Below, one piece after another: positions 42,463 to 50,359 of a stretch of 64,000 nucleotides of DNA. The notes under the pieces are model-generated. The model saw nothing but the letters and a program-made list of their open reading frames with translations, had not been told where the DNA came from and did no database searches. The translations under genes and the position numbers were made by a program. How positions within the stretch are numbered: the stretch's first letter is position 1; every line of letters begins with the position of its first letter. Location of the stretch: positions 17,080 to 81,079 of the forward strand of contig NZ_JACJJE010000011.1 in assembly GCF_016899775.1 (NCBI RefSeq), given 5' to 3'. The stretch is from Pseudoflavonifractor capillosus. Its GTDB lineage: Bacteria > Bacillota > Clostridia > Oscillospirales > Oscillospiraceae.

Positions 42463-43505
42463 CCTGTCACCCCCAGGGTGATGATCCGGTCCACCAGGGC
42501 GGAGAAGTCCAGGCCGATCCCCTTCATCATGGTGGGGTAGCGGCTGTGGGAGGTGAAGCCGGGGATGGTGTTCACCTCGTTAAAGACGATCTTCCCCTCC
42601 GGGGTGAGGAACAGGTCCACCCGGGCGAACACCCGGCAGTCCAGGGCCCGGTAGATGACCTTGGCCGCCGCCTGAACCTCCGCCGCCTTTTCCTGGGAAA
42701 TCCGGGCGGGGCAGTGGATGGCGGAGGTTTTCAGGGTGTACTTCTCCTCAAAATTGAAGAAGCCGCCGGACAGCTCGATCTCGTCTACCAGCCCCACAGT
42801 GAGCTCCTCATTGCCCAGCACGGCGCAGCCCACCTCAAAGCCAGGGACGGCCTCCTCCAATAAAACCTCCCGGTCGTGGCGGAAGGCCTCCTCCACGGCG
42901 GGGATGAGGCCCTCCGGCCCCTCCAGCCGGGTCACTCCGAAGGAGGAACCCGCCCGCACCGGCTTGACGAACAGGGGGTAGCCGATGGATCGGGCGGCCT
43001 CGGCCAGGGCTTCCGGGGCATAGGGGTGGGTGACCACCGACCCCTTTGGGACGGCTGCGCCAGCCAAGGCGGCCAGCTGGTGGGAGCGGACCTTGTCCAT
43101 GCATAGGGCGCTGGACAGGGCACCGCAGCCGATGACCGGCACCCCAGCCAGCTCAAAGAGTCCCTGGACGGTGCCGTCCTCCCCGTTCTTCCCGTGGAGC
43201 ACCGGGAAAACAGCTGTAAAGGAAATCTCCTGTTCGGTTCCGTCTAACAGCAGCAGAGCGCAGTTTCCCCGGTCCAGCCGCAAGGTGCAGGGGACGCAGG
43301 CCGAGTTCTGTTGCCATCGGTCCTGGGGGATGGCCTCCAGGGGGCCGGGGTACCAGTACCAGGCCCCGTCTCGGGTGATGCCCACCGGGATGGGGCGGTA
43401 TTTTTCCGGGTCCATGTGGGAGAGGACGGCGTGGGCGGACTCCAGAGACACGCCATATTCGGTGGAGCACCCGCCGAACAGGACCAAAATATCCATGGGT
43501 TTCAT
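42459..43505 (-). CDS. vanG: D-alanine--D-serine ligase, VanG type
   Basis: This ATP-grasp ligase of 348 residues makes D-Ala-D-Ser for a peptidoglycan precursor with low vancomycin affinity. VanG-like hallmarks are LFGGCSTEYGVSLESAHAV at the start and the ligase block GKNGEDGTVQGLFELAGVPV. The active-site stretch is SGGFFNFEEKYTLKTSAIH, with the EKY motif at 254-256 that distinguishes VanC/E/G/A-type ligases from ordinary Ddl. The end is VNTIPGFTSHSRYPTMMKGIG. TTTAGGAGGTC lies 8 bases before the ATG. The choice between D-Ser and D-Lac is made from overall resemblance to VanG and from the vanT partner, not from a test. Confidence 0.92.
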   Translation of the reverse strand: MKPMDILVLFGGCSTEYGVSLESAHAVLSHMDPEKYRPIPVGITRDGAWYWYPGPLEAIPQDRWQQNSACVPCTLRLDRGNCALLLLDGTEQEISFTAVFPVLHGKNGEDGTVQGLFELAGVPVIGCGALSSALCMDKVRSHQLAALAGAAVPKGSVVTHPYAPEALAEAARSIGYPLFVKPVRAGSSFGVTRLEGPEGLIPAVEEAFRHDREVLLEEAVPGFEVGCAVLGNEELTVGLVDEIELSGGFFNFEEKYTLKTSAIHCPARISQEKAAEVQAAAKVIYRALDCRVFARVDLFLTPEGKIVFNEVNTIPGFTSHSRYPTMMKGIGLDFSALVDRIITLGVTG

Positions 43506-43645
43506 AGAAAAGACCTCCTAAAACGGCAAAACGCCTTGCTTGGATGATCCAATCGTACCAGAGCAAGTCGTTTTTTGTTTGAAGGTTTTCCCATGGGGAG
43601 CTTGTGATTTTCCCGAAAAATTATTGCGAATTTCTTACGGAGACA

Positions 43646-43680
43646 GAAAAATTCCAGCCGCCGGCTGTGCCGGCGGCTGG
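43646..43680 (-). terminator. Intrinsic terminator after dapL
   Basis: On the minus strand CCAGCCGCCGG and CCGGCGGCTGG close on a short loop, followed by AATTTTT. It isolates dapL from the vanG operon. Confidence 0.88.
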
Positions 43681-43697
43681 ACAGGCATGCTGTTCGG

Positions 43698-44915
43698 TTA
43701 CAGGGAAGTCTTGATGCGCTCCACGGCCTGGCGGGTGGCCTCCGCGTCGCCGAAGGCGGTGAGGCGGATGTACCCCTCGCCGCTGGGACCGAAGCCCGCG
43801 CCGGGGGTGGTGGCCACGTTGGCCTGATCCAGCAGCAGGTCGAAGAACTCCCAGGAGCCCATGCCGTTGGGGGTCTTGAGCCAGATGTAGGGGGCGTTCA
43901 CACCGCCGAAGCAGGTGAGACCGGCGGCGGTGAGGCCCTCCCGGATGACCTTGGCGTTGTTCTGGTAGTAGGCGATAGACGCCCGGGTCTGCTCCTTGCC
44001 CTCGGGGGTGTAGATGGCGGCCGCGCCCCGCTGGACCACATAGGGCACACCGTTGAACTTGGTGCACTGGCGGCGATTCCACAGGGCGTTGAGCTTGGCC
44101 CCGTCCCGCTCCAGCTCCATGGGTACCACGGTGTAGGCGCAGCGGTTGCCGGTGAAGCCGGCGGTCTTGGAGTAGGACCGGAACTCGATGGCGCAGGTGC
44201 GGGCGCCCTCCACCTCATAGATGGTGTGGGGGATGTTGTCCTCGGTGATGAAGGCCTCGTAGGCGGAGTCGTACAGGATGACCGCGCCGTTCTCATTGGC
44301 GTAGTCCACCCAGACCTTCAGCTGCTCCTTGGTGGCCACCGCGCCGGTGGGGTTGTTGGGGAAGCACAGGTAGATGATGTCCACCTTCTCCTTGGGAGGC
44401 TGGGGGGTAAAGCCGTTCTCCTCCACACAGGGCATGTAGACCAGCTTGGACCAGCGGCCCAGCTCGGCCTGGTACTCGCCCGCCCGGCCGGCCATGGCGT
44501 TGGTGTCCACGTACACGGGGTACACCGGGTCGCACACGGCCACCACGTTGTCCACCCCGAAGATGTCGCCGATGTTGCCGCAGTCGCTCTTGGCGCCGTC
44601 GGAGACGAAGATCTCCTCGGGCTTCATGTCCACGCCCCGGGCGGCGTAGTCGTGCTGGGCGATGGCCTCCCGCAGGAAGTCGTAGCCCTGCTCGGGGCCG
44701 TAGCCGTGGAAGCCCTCAAAGGTGCCCATCTCGGTGACGGCCTGGTGCATGGCCTCGATGACCGCGGGGGCCAGGGGGCGGGTCACGTCGCCGATGGACA
44801 GCTTGATGATCTTGGCCTCCGGATGGGCGGCGGAGTAGACGGAGATCCGCCGGGCCACCTCGGAAAACAGATAGCTGCCGGGGAGCTTCAGGAAGTTCTG
44901 ATTTACCTTTGTCAT
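43698..44915 (-). CDS. dapL: LL-diaminopimelate aminotransferase
   Basis: DapL converts tetrahydrodipicolinate directly to LL-diaminopimelate, the single-step route used by many Clostridia, for lysine and peptidoglycan. The 405-residue class I/II aminotransferase has [14 protein letters not shown] at the N terminus, GIGD-type [38 protein letters not shown], the NNPTGA loop, and the PLP lysine in [19 protein letters not shown], given as SYSKTAGF. The end [16 protein letters not shown] signature fits DapL. The ATG at 44915 is 8 bases after AGGAG; a GTG three codons earlier is too close. Confidence 0.96.
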   Translation of the reverse strand: MTKVNQNFLKLPGSYLFSEVARRISVYSAAHPEAKIIKLSIGDVTRPLAPAVIEAMHQAVTEMGTFEGFHGYGPEQGYDFLREAIAQHDYAARGVDMKPEEIFVSDGAKSDCGNIGDIFGVDNVVAVCDPVYPVYVDTNAMAGRAGEYQAELGRWSKLVYMPCVEENGFTPQPPKEKVDIIYLCFPNNPTGAVATKEQLKVWVDYANENGAVILYDSAYEAFITEDNIPHTIYEVEGARTCAIEFRSYSKTAGFTGNRCAYTVVPMELERDGAKLNALWNRRQCTKFNGVPYVVQRGAAAIYTPEGKEQTRASIAYYQNNAKVIREGLTAAGLTCFGGVNAPYIWLKTPNGMGSWEFFDLLLDQANVATTPGAGFGPSGEGYIRLTAFGDAEATRQAVERIKTSL

Positions 44916-44960
44916 ATGCTGCACTCCTTTTTCAGGCAGGATTTGTGTGCCATGTCTGTT

Positions 44961-44989
44961 ATTATCCCCGATGGAAGGGCCCTTGTCAA
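44961..44989 (-). promoter_or_regulatory. Promoter of dapL
   Basis: On the minus strand TTGACA (44989-44984), 17 bases, GATAAT (44966-44961), 46 bases before the start. Confidence 0.8.
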
Positions 44990-45035
44990 CGGTTATTTCC
45001 CCGGTTTCTGGGGCCTAAAGGGCCAATTTCTCGGC

Positions 45036-45064
45036 TTCCCATTCCCGTAAAAGTGTGATACAAT
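45036..45064 (+). promoter_or_regulatory. Promoter of ruvC
   Basis: TTCCCA (45036-45041), 17 bases, TACAAT (45059-45064), 41 bases before the start. No clear LexA (CGAACnnnnGTTCG) site was seen. Confidence 0.55.
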
Positions 45065-45105
45065 AAACTGATTTCTTGTGTGCAGAGACTTGCGGGGAGG
45101 TCGGC

Positions 45106-45627
45106 ATGATCGTATTGGGCATCGACCCCGGGGTGGCCACCATCGGCTTTGGGGTCATCCGGGCGGAGCGGCAGAAGAATACCTTGATCCAGTACGGGGT
45201 GATCACCACCCCGCCGGGCATCCCCCTGTCCAACCGGCTTTTGCAGATCTCCAACGACATGGAGGAGCTGATCCGCACCTTTCACCCGGATGAGATGGCG
45301 GTGGAGGAGCTCTTTTTCACCAAAAACATCACCACCGGCATCGCCGTGGCCCACGGCCGGGGGGTCATTCTCCTGGCGGCGGAGAAGCTGGGGGTCCCCA
45401 TCTTTGAGTACACCCCCATGCAGGTGAAGCAGGCGGTGGTGGGCTACGGGGGCGCGGACAAGCGGCAGGTGATGCTCATGACCCAGCGGCTGCTGGGCAT
45501 GAAGCAGATCCCCCGGCCCGACGACGCCGCCGACGCTCTGGCCATCGCCATCTGCCACGGCCGGTCGGCCACCAGCCTGCTGAACACCGAGCGGGCCTTT
45601 GACCCCAGCAAATATGATACGAGATAG
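45106..45627 (+). CDS. ruvC: Holliday junction resolvase RuvC
   Basis: RuvC cleaves four-way DNA junctions symmetrically during recombination. The 173-residue protein has the four acidic catalytic positions of the RNase-H-like fold: Asp7 (GIDPGVATIG), Glu in VEELFF, and Asp residues in PDDAADALAIAICH. FTKNITTGIAVAHGRGVILL is the junction-binding part. GGGGAGG lies 5 bases before ATG 45106. It leads a ruvC-ruvA-...-ruvB cluster. Confidence 0.97.
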   Translation: MIVLGIDPGVATIGFGVIRAERQKNTLIQYGVITTPPGIPLSNRLLQISNDMEELIRTFHPDEMAVEELFFTKNITTGIAVAHGRGVILLAAEKLGVPIFEYTPMQVKQAVVGYGGADKRQVMLMTQRLLGMKQIPRPDDAADALAIAICHGRSATSLLNTERAFDPSKYDTR

Positions 45628-45752
45628 GAGTGATGAGATAGGAATTGTGGTGCCGCCTGGCGGCGGCGTTTTCAAATTTGCCCGGCGGAGCCGGACTCCA
45701 TAACTCCTATCTCCTAATTCCTATCTCCTATCTGAAACGAGGTTTTGATATT
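45628..45752. repeat. Short repeat-rich spacer between ruvC and ruvA
   Basis: Variants of CTCCTATCTC and AATTCCTATCTC recur at 45702-45733, with inverted partners GAGATAGGAATT (45636-45647) and GATAGGAG (45623-45630). These can fold the spacer into a long hairpin around a GCCGCC/GGCGGC core. Confidence 0.6.
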
Positions 45753-46361
45753 ATGTTCTACTATCTCAGCGGCACCGTGGCCCATGTGGAGCCCTATCTG
45801 GCCGTCATCGACTGCGGCGGGGTGGGCTACGCCTGCCGCACCACCAGCTATACCCTGTCCGCCCTGAAAAAGGGGGAGAAGGGAAAGCTCTTCACCTATC
45901 TGAGCATCCGCCAGGACGGAGTGGACCTGTTCGGCTTTGCCACTCAGGAGGAGCTGAACCTGTTCCAGCAGCTCACCTCCGTGTCCGGGGTGGGCCCCAA
46001 GGCAGCGCTGTCCATTTTGTCCGCCAGCACCCCGGCCAATCTGGCCCTGAGTATCATCACCGGGGACGAGAAGGCCCTCACCGTAGCCCAGGGCATCGGC
46101 AAGAAGATCGCCCAGCGCATCATCCTGGAGCTGAAGGACAAGCTGGCCAAGGGCCAGACCGCCTCCATCCAGGGAGAGAGCTACGGCGGCTCCGGCATCA
46201 CCGTCATCCCGGAAAACAAGCTGTCCGAGGCCTCCGCCGCCCTGGCGGTGCTGGGCTACTCCCAGGGGGAGATCAACCTGGCCCTGAAGGGCGTCGACCT
46301 GGACGTCCTCACTCTGGAGCAGGTCATCAAAGAGGCCTTGAAGAAGATGATGAAAGGGTAA
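45753..46361 (+). CDS. ruvA: Holliday junction DNA helicase subunit RuvA
   Basis: RuvA binds Holliday junctions as a tetramer and loads the RuvB motor. The 202-residue sequence has the OB-fold domain I (MFYYLSGTVAHVEP, VIDCGGVGYACRT), the helix-hairpin-helix motifs VSGVGPKAALSIL and AQGIGKKIAQRIILELKDKL, read in parts. Domain III at the end (AALAVLGYSQGEINLAL) contacts RuvB. ACGAGGTTTT precedes ATG 45753. ruvB does not follow directly as it usually does. Confidence 0.96.
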   Translation: MFYYLSGTVAHVEPYLAVIDCGGVGYACRTTSYTLSALKKGEKGKLFTYLSIRQDGVDLFGFATQEELNLFQQLTSVSGVGPKAALSILSASTPANLALSIITGDEKALTVAQGIGKKIAQRIILELKDKLAKGQTASIQGESYGGSGITVIPENKLSEASAALAVLGYSQGEINLALKGVDLDVLTLEQVIKEALKKMMKG

Positions 46362-46366
46362 GGGAC

Positions 46367-46399
46367 AATGCAGAATGCAGGAATGCAGAATGCAGAATG
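46367..46399. repeat. Tandem AATGCAG heptamers
   Basis: Four to five copies of AATGCAG, one with an extra G, lie between ruvA and the next gene. Confidence 0.8.
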
Positions 46400-46429
46400 A
46401 GTGTGAAAGAGCATGGGGAGGGAGGTAGC

Positions 46430-46759
46430 ATGGGACTGCTGCTTGCGGAACTGGCGGTGACAGCTCTGTTTGTCGGGCTGGGTGTCCTGTTCTCCAAGGG
46501 GAAGGGGGCCTTTCTCATCGCCGGATACAACACCATGTCCAAGGAGAAAAAGGCCCGGTACGATAAGAATGCCCTGTGCCGGTTCATGGGGAAGCTCATG
46601 TTCGCTCTGGCGGCCTGCTGGGTCCCCGTGGCCCTGGGGACCGCGCTGGGACTGGGCTGGCTGTACGGGGCGGGCATCGCCGCCTACCTCCTGGTCATCG
46701 GGGGAGGACTGATTTACGCCAACACCGGACACCGGTTCCAGACGGACCGGAAGGAATAA
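46430..46759 (+). CDS. DUF3784 membrane protein
   Basis: This 109-residue protein has three hydrophobic segments (LLAELAVTALFVGLGVLFS, LMFALAACWVPVALGTAL, YGAGIAAYLLVIGGGLIY). The DUF3784 signature between them reads FLIAGYNTMSKEKKARYDKN followed by LCRFMGKLM. The family is common in Firmicutes with no known role. GGGAGGGAGG lies 5 bases before the ATG. It is the first of four genes interposed between ruvA and ruvB, and ends one base before the next gene. Confidence 0.85.
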   Translation: MGLLLAELAVTALFVGLGVLFSKGKGAFLIAGYNTMSKEKKARYDKNALCRFMGKLMFALAACWVPVALGTALGLGWLYGAGIAAYLLVIGGGLIYANTGHRFQTDRKE

Positions 46760-46760
46760 G

Positions 46761-47270
46761 ATGAAGCGGCTGATTTTGGTGGGCGGGCCCATGGGCGTGG
46801 GCAAGAGCGCTGTGTGCCGGGCACTGATGGAGCGCCTCTCCCGCTGCCTCTATCTGGACGGGGACTGGTGCTGGAACATGCGCCCATTTTCCGTGACCAA
46901 AGAGACCCGAGCACTGGTGCTGGACAACATCTGCTCCGTGCTGGCCCGGGATCTGAGGTGTCCGGAGCTGGACCACGTGATATTTGGATGGGTGCTGCAC
47001 CAGCAGGAGACCATTGATACGATTTTGTCCCGCCTGCCTCTGGAGGGGGTGGAGATAATAAATATCTCCCTCCTGGCCTCGCCGGAGGCCCTGCGCACCC
47101 GGCTGGAGCGGGACATGGCGGACGGCCGCCGGCCCCGGGACGGGGTGGTGGAGCGGAGCTTGGCCTATCTGCCTTTGTATGAAAAGCTGAGCACCTGGAA
47201 GCTGGACACCACCCGTCTGACTCCGGAGGAGGCGGCCACGCAGATCAGCCGGCTTTTGGGGCAGTGTTAG
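46761..47270 (+). CDS. P-loop kinase-like ATPase, 169 residues
   Basis: Walker A is GGPMGVGKSAV at residues 8-18. DGDWCWNMRPF follows, where small-molecule kinases bind their substrate, and a LID-like arginine-rich stretch (RDMADGRRPRDG) comes near residue 120. The fold is that of AAA_18/AAA_33 nucleoside- or sugar-kinase-like proteins; the substrate is unknown. The gene starts one base after the DUF3784 stop (TAAGATG) and runs into the next gene with 11 bases between. It resembles the stand-alone kinase at 32.4 kb only in general design. Confidence 0.8.
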   Translation: MKRLILVGGPMGVGKSAVCRALMERLSRCLYLDGDWCWNMRPFSVTKETRALVLDNICSVLARDLRCPELDHVIFGWVLHQQETIDTILSRLPLEGVEIINISLLASPEALRTRLERDMADGRRPRDGVVERSLAYLPLYEKLSTWKLDTTRLTPEEAATQISRLLGQC

Positions 47271-47281
47271 GAGGTGCGCCA

Positions 47282-47641
47282 ATGGCCCAATTTGAATGCA
47301 CATTTCCCAGTGCCTATTCATTTGACGATATTTTGCAGTATTTCCATGCCCATCTCACCAAAAACCACGGGGAATACACCGGGGGCAGCGACTATGCCTC
47401 CGGCCGCGTCCGGGTCGCCGTCCGGGTGTATGAACGGTACAGTGTGATGGGGGACAACTATCTGAGCCTGACAGTGACGCTGGTCAACGACGGCGGGGAT
47501 ACCTTCGCCTCCGCCATCTCCGCCGCCGGGCGGGGAAACGGCCTGGGGGTCGTTTTCAACTGGGGCGAGGACAAATTTTTGGAGATTTTTTCCGACGGCG
47601 CAAACATGTTTGAGGGAATGAAGGTCCTGAAAAAGGGTTAG
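47282..47641 (+). CDS. Small conserved protein, DUF6054-like (copy 1)
   Basis: This 119-residue soluble protein is clearly related to the next gene: both contain a V-x-VRVYERYS block, a (N/D)xx(S)LS(V/L)TVTL strand and a WGE(E/D) xFL end. I believe the pair belongs to DUF6054, a Firmicute family without known function; this name comes from memory and was not searched. TTAGGAGGTGCG lies just before ATG 47282. It is the third of the four genes between ruvA and ruvB. It has diverged more from the family pattern than copy 2. Confidence 0.7.
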   Translation: MAQFECTFPSAYSFDDILQYFHAHLTKNHGEYTGGSDYASGRVRVAVRVYERYSVMGDNYLSLTVTLVNDGGDTFASAISAAGRGNGLGVVFNWGEDKFLEIFSDGANMFEGMKVLKKG

Positions 47642-47657
47642 AAGGAGTTGAGACCCA

Positions 47658-47990
47658 ATGGCCAAGTATGAAAAGCATTTCCGTGGTGATTTTACCCAGG
47701 TTCTGTCCCAGATCGATCGGGCGGTGATGGAGGGCAGCTCCTCCGCCTCTCTGGAGGACAGCAGCGATATGTACTGCGGGGATGCCCGCTGCGCCGTCCG
47801 GGTGTACGAGCGGTACAGCTGGAGCGGCGGCAACCGGGTGAGCCTGAGCGTGACCCTGTTCGGAGTGGGGGACGAGCTGATGCTGTCCGCCATCACCGCT
47901 GGGGGCAGTCAGGCCATGTTCTTTAAAGTGAACACCTGGGGGGAGGAGGCCTTCCTGGATTCCATCCGGGAGACGCTGGAGCGGCTGTGA
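47658..47990 (+). CDS. Small conserved protein, DUF6054-like (copy 2)
   Basis: This 110-residue protein has strong family features: MAKYEKHFRGDF, SSSASLEDSSDMYCGDARC, AVRVYERYSWSGGNRVSLSV and SAITAGGSQAMFFKVNTWGE. These look like a small beta-rich fold with a conserved core and no signal peptide. AAGGAGTTG precedes the ATG. It follows copy 1 after 16 bases and is followed by ruvB after 42 bases. The tandem pair probably arose by duplication. Function is unknown. Confidence 0.75.
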   Translation: MAKYEKHFRGDFTQVLSQIDRAVMEGSSSASLEDSSDMYCGDARCAVRVYERYSWSGGNRVSLSVTLFGVGDELMLSAITAGGSQAMFFKVNTWGEEAFLDSIRETLERL

Positions 47991-48032
47991 GCTTCTCCGC
48001 CTTTTATTGACCTACAGACAGGAAGTGAACCC

Positions 48033-49106
48033 ATGGCAATCGATTTTTCCAACACAGACTTTGAGCCGGAGGCGCTGGACGAGCCCCTGGTGACCACCTC
48101 CCTCACCCGGGAGGACGAGGGGGAGTACTCCCTCCGGCCCAAGACCCTGCGGGAGTACATCGGCCAGGAGAAGGCCAAGGGCAATCTGGAGGTGTTCATC
48201 CAGGCGGCCAAAATGCGCCATGAGCCCCTGGACCACGTGCTCCTCCACGGCCCCCCGGGGCTGGGCAAAACCACCCTCAGCGGCATCATCGCCAACGAGA
48301 TGGGGGTGAACATCCGCATCACCTCCGGACCGGCCATCGAGAAGGCGGGGGACCTGGCCGCCCTGCTCACCAATCTGAATGAGAACGACATTCTCTTTGT
48401 GGACGAGATCCACCGCCTGAACCGGTCGGTGGAGGAGGTCCTGTACCCGGCCATGGAGGACTACGCCATCGATATCATCATCGGCAAGGGGCCGTCCGCC
48501 AACTCCATCCGGCTGGACCTGCCCAAGTTTACCCTCATCGGGGCCACCACCCGGGCGGGCCAGCTGTCCGCCCCCCTCCGGGACCGGTTCGGGGTGACGT
48601 TAAGGCTGGAGCTTTACACCCCGGAGGAGCTCTCCCTCATCGTCACCCGGTCCGCCGGCATTCTGGAGGTGCCCATCGAGCCCGACGGGGCCATGGAGAT
48701 CGCCAAGCGCTCCCGGGGCACGCCGCGCATCGCCAACCGGATGCTCCGGCGGGTGCGGGACTTCGCCCAGGTGAAGGCGGGGGGCGTCATCACCAAGAAG
48801 GTGGCCGACGAGGCCCTCACCGCCCTGGAGATCGACCACCTGGGGCTGGACGCCATTGACCACCGGATGCTCCGAAGCATTATTGAGAATTACCGGGGCG
48901 GGCCGGTGGGCCTGGAGACCCTGGCCGCCACCATCAACGAGGAGGCGGTCACCCTGGAGGACGTGTACGAGCCCTACCTCATGCAGCTGGGCTTCCTCAC
49001 CCGCACCCCACGGGGCCGGTGCGTCACCCCCAAGGCCTATCAGCACCTGGGCCTGTCCGTGCCCGGAGGGGAGACCCCCGGAGGCCTGGACCAGCTGAGT
49101 TTCTAA
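48033..49106 (+). CDS. ruvB: Holliday junction DNA helicase motor RuvB
   Basis: RuvB is the AAA+ ring ATPase that drives branch migration with RuvA. The 357-residue protein starts with the typical [19 protein letters not shown]. Walker A is [10 protein letters not shown] and Walker B is [12 protein letters not shown]. The sensor region includes [18 protein letters not shown] (arginine finger). The C-terminal winged helix ends in [31 protein letters not shown] lies upstream of the ATG. It is separated from ruvA by 1.67 kb containing four unrelated genes. Confidence 0.97.
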   Translation: MAIDFSNTDFEPEALDEPLVTTSLTREDEGEYSLRPKTLREYIGQEKAKGNLEVFIQAAKMRHEPLDHVLLHGPPGLGKTTLSGIIANEMGVNIRITSGPAIEKAGDLAALLTNLNENDILFVDEIHRLNRSVEEVLYPAMEDYAIDIIIGKGPSANSIRLDLPKFTLIGATTRAGQLSAPLRDRFGVTLRLELYTPEELSLIVTRSAGILEVPIEPDGAMEIAKRSRGTPRIANRMLRRVRDFAQVKAGGVITKKVADEALTALEIDHLGLDAIDHRMLRSIIENYRGGPVGLETLAATINEEAVTLEDVYEPYLMQLGFLTRTPRGRCVTPKAYQHLGLSVPGGETPGGLDQLSF

Positions 49107-49125
49107 AGCAGGGAGGGAGAGCAGT

Positions 49126-49506
49126 ATGGCTTTTTGGCTGTTTCTCACCGCCATGGACCTGCTGATCCCGGCCATCATGGTGGGCTTTGGGAGACGGTTT
49201 CTCAAGCATCCCCCCAAAACGATCAACGCGCTCTACGGCTACCGCACCGCCCGGTCCATGAAAAATCAGGAGACCTGGAACTTTGCCCACGAGACCTGTG
49301 GACGGTTGTGGGTGCGCCTGGGAAAGCTGTCTTTTCTCCCCGCCCTGCTGGCGGCCGTGCTGACCTTCGGGCGCGGCATTGAGACCGTCAGCGTGGCCAG
49401 CATTGTGGTGGTGACCGTTCAGACGCTTGTCCTGATCGGCAGCATCTTCCCGGTGGAGCGGGCCCTGAAACGGAACTTTGATGATTCTGGAAGAAAGAGA
49501 TCATGA
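49126..49506 (+). CDS. SdpI/YhfL-type small membrane protein
   Basis: This 126-residue protein has an N-terminal hydrophobic segment, then the conserved block PPKTINALYGYRTARSMKNQ with ETWNFAH. This block is characteristic of SdpI-like proteins (immunity to the SdpC toxin in Bacillus and relatives). Two further membrane segments follow (FLPALLAAVLTFG and IVVVTVQTLVLIGSIF). SdpI-family members also occur without a toxin partner. GGGAGGGAGAGC lies upstream of the ATG. No SdpC-like toxin gene is linked. It may be cotranscribed with ruvB, 19 bases upstream. Confidence 0.8.
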   Translation: MAFWLFLTAMDLLIPAIMVGFGRRFLKHPPKTINALYGYRTARSMKNQETWNFAHETCGRLWVRLGKLSFLPALLAAVLTFGRGIETVSVASIVVVTVQTLVLIGSIFPVERALKRNFDDSGRKRS

Positions 49507-49524
49507 CAGAGCGGGAAGCGGTTT

Positions 49525-49866
49525 AAAACCGCCGGCATCCGCAGCGCAGCCGGCAACGAACCGGGGCCGTTGGCTCGGCAAACTCAGGCGCGGTGGTTGA
49601 ATGGAAAAACCTGAAATTTTTGCATACGCAGGGCCCCAGTGGGCCCGGATTGAATTGGTGAAAGTCACTCAGATTTTGCGCGCCGGAAGGCCTGCACAAC
49701 CTATCAGGAGGTCGTCCCCCGTAAAGGGGTCCGGGGAAAGCGGTCCTATGGACTTAGGCGGAGCAGAGCGGAGCCGTAGTCCATCGGCCGCGTCCCCGGC
49801 GATCCTTTGGGTACTTTCCCATCGCTGGGAAAGTACCTCGCCGCCGTAGCGGCGAAACCCCTCTTT
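49525..49866. repeat. Interspersed modular repeat, copy F (reverse orientation)
   Basis: The modules run in reverse: GTTGGCTCGGCAAACTCAGGCGC (first 20: GTTGGCTCGGCAAACTCAGG), the CAGGGCCCCAGTGGGCC block and CAGATTTTGCGCGCCGGAA (49670-49688). Next are GGGGTCCGGGG, a cassette close to that of copy C (49739-49795) and the arm hairpin GGTACTTTCCC / GGGAAAGTACC (49810-49837). The last module is CGCCGCCGTAGCGGCG. An AT-rich gene begins about 40 bases beyond its end. Confidence 0.87.
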
Positions 49867-49904
49867 AAAAACCACTATAAAAAATAGAATCGTGTGGCGT
49901 GAAG

Positions 49905-50330
49905 ATGAATTTCTATATTAAGTCGAATGCAAAAGAAGAGATAAATCAAATTGTTGCAAGGCTCTCAAGTGCAACGATTTTTGAGTTTTCAAACTTATCT
50001 GGGCCATCTGCATTACCAGCAGAAAAAGGGGTCTATATAATATTTGACAAATTTACAAAAGAAGTTTTATATGTGGGGAAAACAACGAATCTTAGGCAAA
50101 GGCTATATAGTAACCACCTAATGGGGCCGCTTGCAAATGCCCGGCTCAAGAAATACCTGATAGATGATGCTGAATATCCGGACATTAAAGATCTGAGCTC
50201 TGCAAAAGATCATATCAGGAAAAAATGTGCATTTTTATATCTGCTGGAAGAGGATTATCGAAAACGCGGTCACTTGGAAGGACTGCTCAGTTTCTTATGT
50301 GACTGCCGCTATGTGGATTTGGAACACTGA
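49905..50330 (+). CDS. GIY-YIG nuclease-domain protein, AT-rich, probably acquired
   Basis: This 141-residue protein has a GIY-YIG-like core: KGVYIIFDKF (the GVYIIF strand), VLYVGKTTNLRQRLYSNH (the YVGKT strand with the catalytic-type arginine), and LKKYLIDD. A Glu later in the sequence (LEEDY) could be the metal ligand. It is too short for UvrC and has no extra DNA-binding domain. The gene is strikingly richer in A and T than any neighbour, and it lacks a good ribosome site; a GTG two codons earlier is an alternative start. It sits exactly between repeat F and glmM, so it is a likely recent arrival. Confidence 0.8.
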   Translation: MNFYIKSNAKEEINQIVARLSSATIFEFSNLSGPSALPAEKGVYIIFDKFTKEVLYVGKTTNLRQRLYSNHLMGPLANARLKKYLIDDAEYPDIKDLSSAKDHIRKKCAFLYLLEEDYRKRGHLEGLLSFLCDCRYVDLEH

Positions 50331-50359
50331 TTCATTCAACAGAAAGAGGGATGGGTAAA

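Noticed and set aside
46367..46399. CRISPR or CRISPR-like array
   Set aside because: The AATGCAG units are contiguous heptamers with no spacers. No direct repeats of CRISPR size with spacers were seen anywhere.
49126..49506. Toxin/immunity module with the SdpI-like protein
   Set aside because: No SdpC-like secreted toxin or SdpAB gene is adjacent, so only the single protein is annotated.
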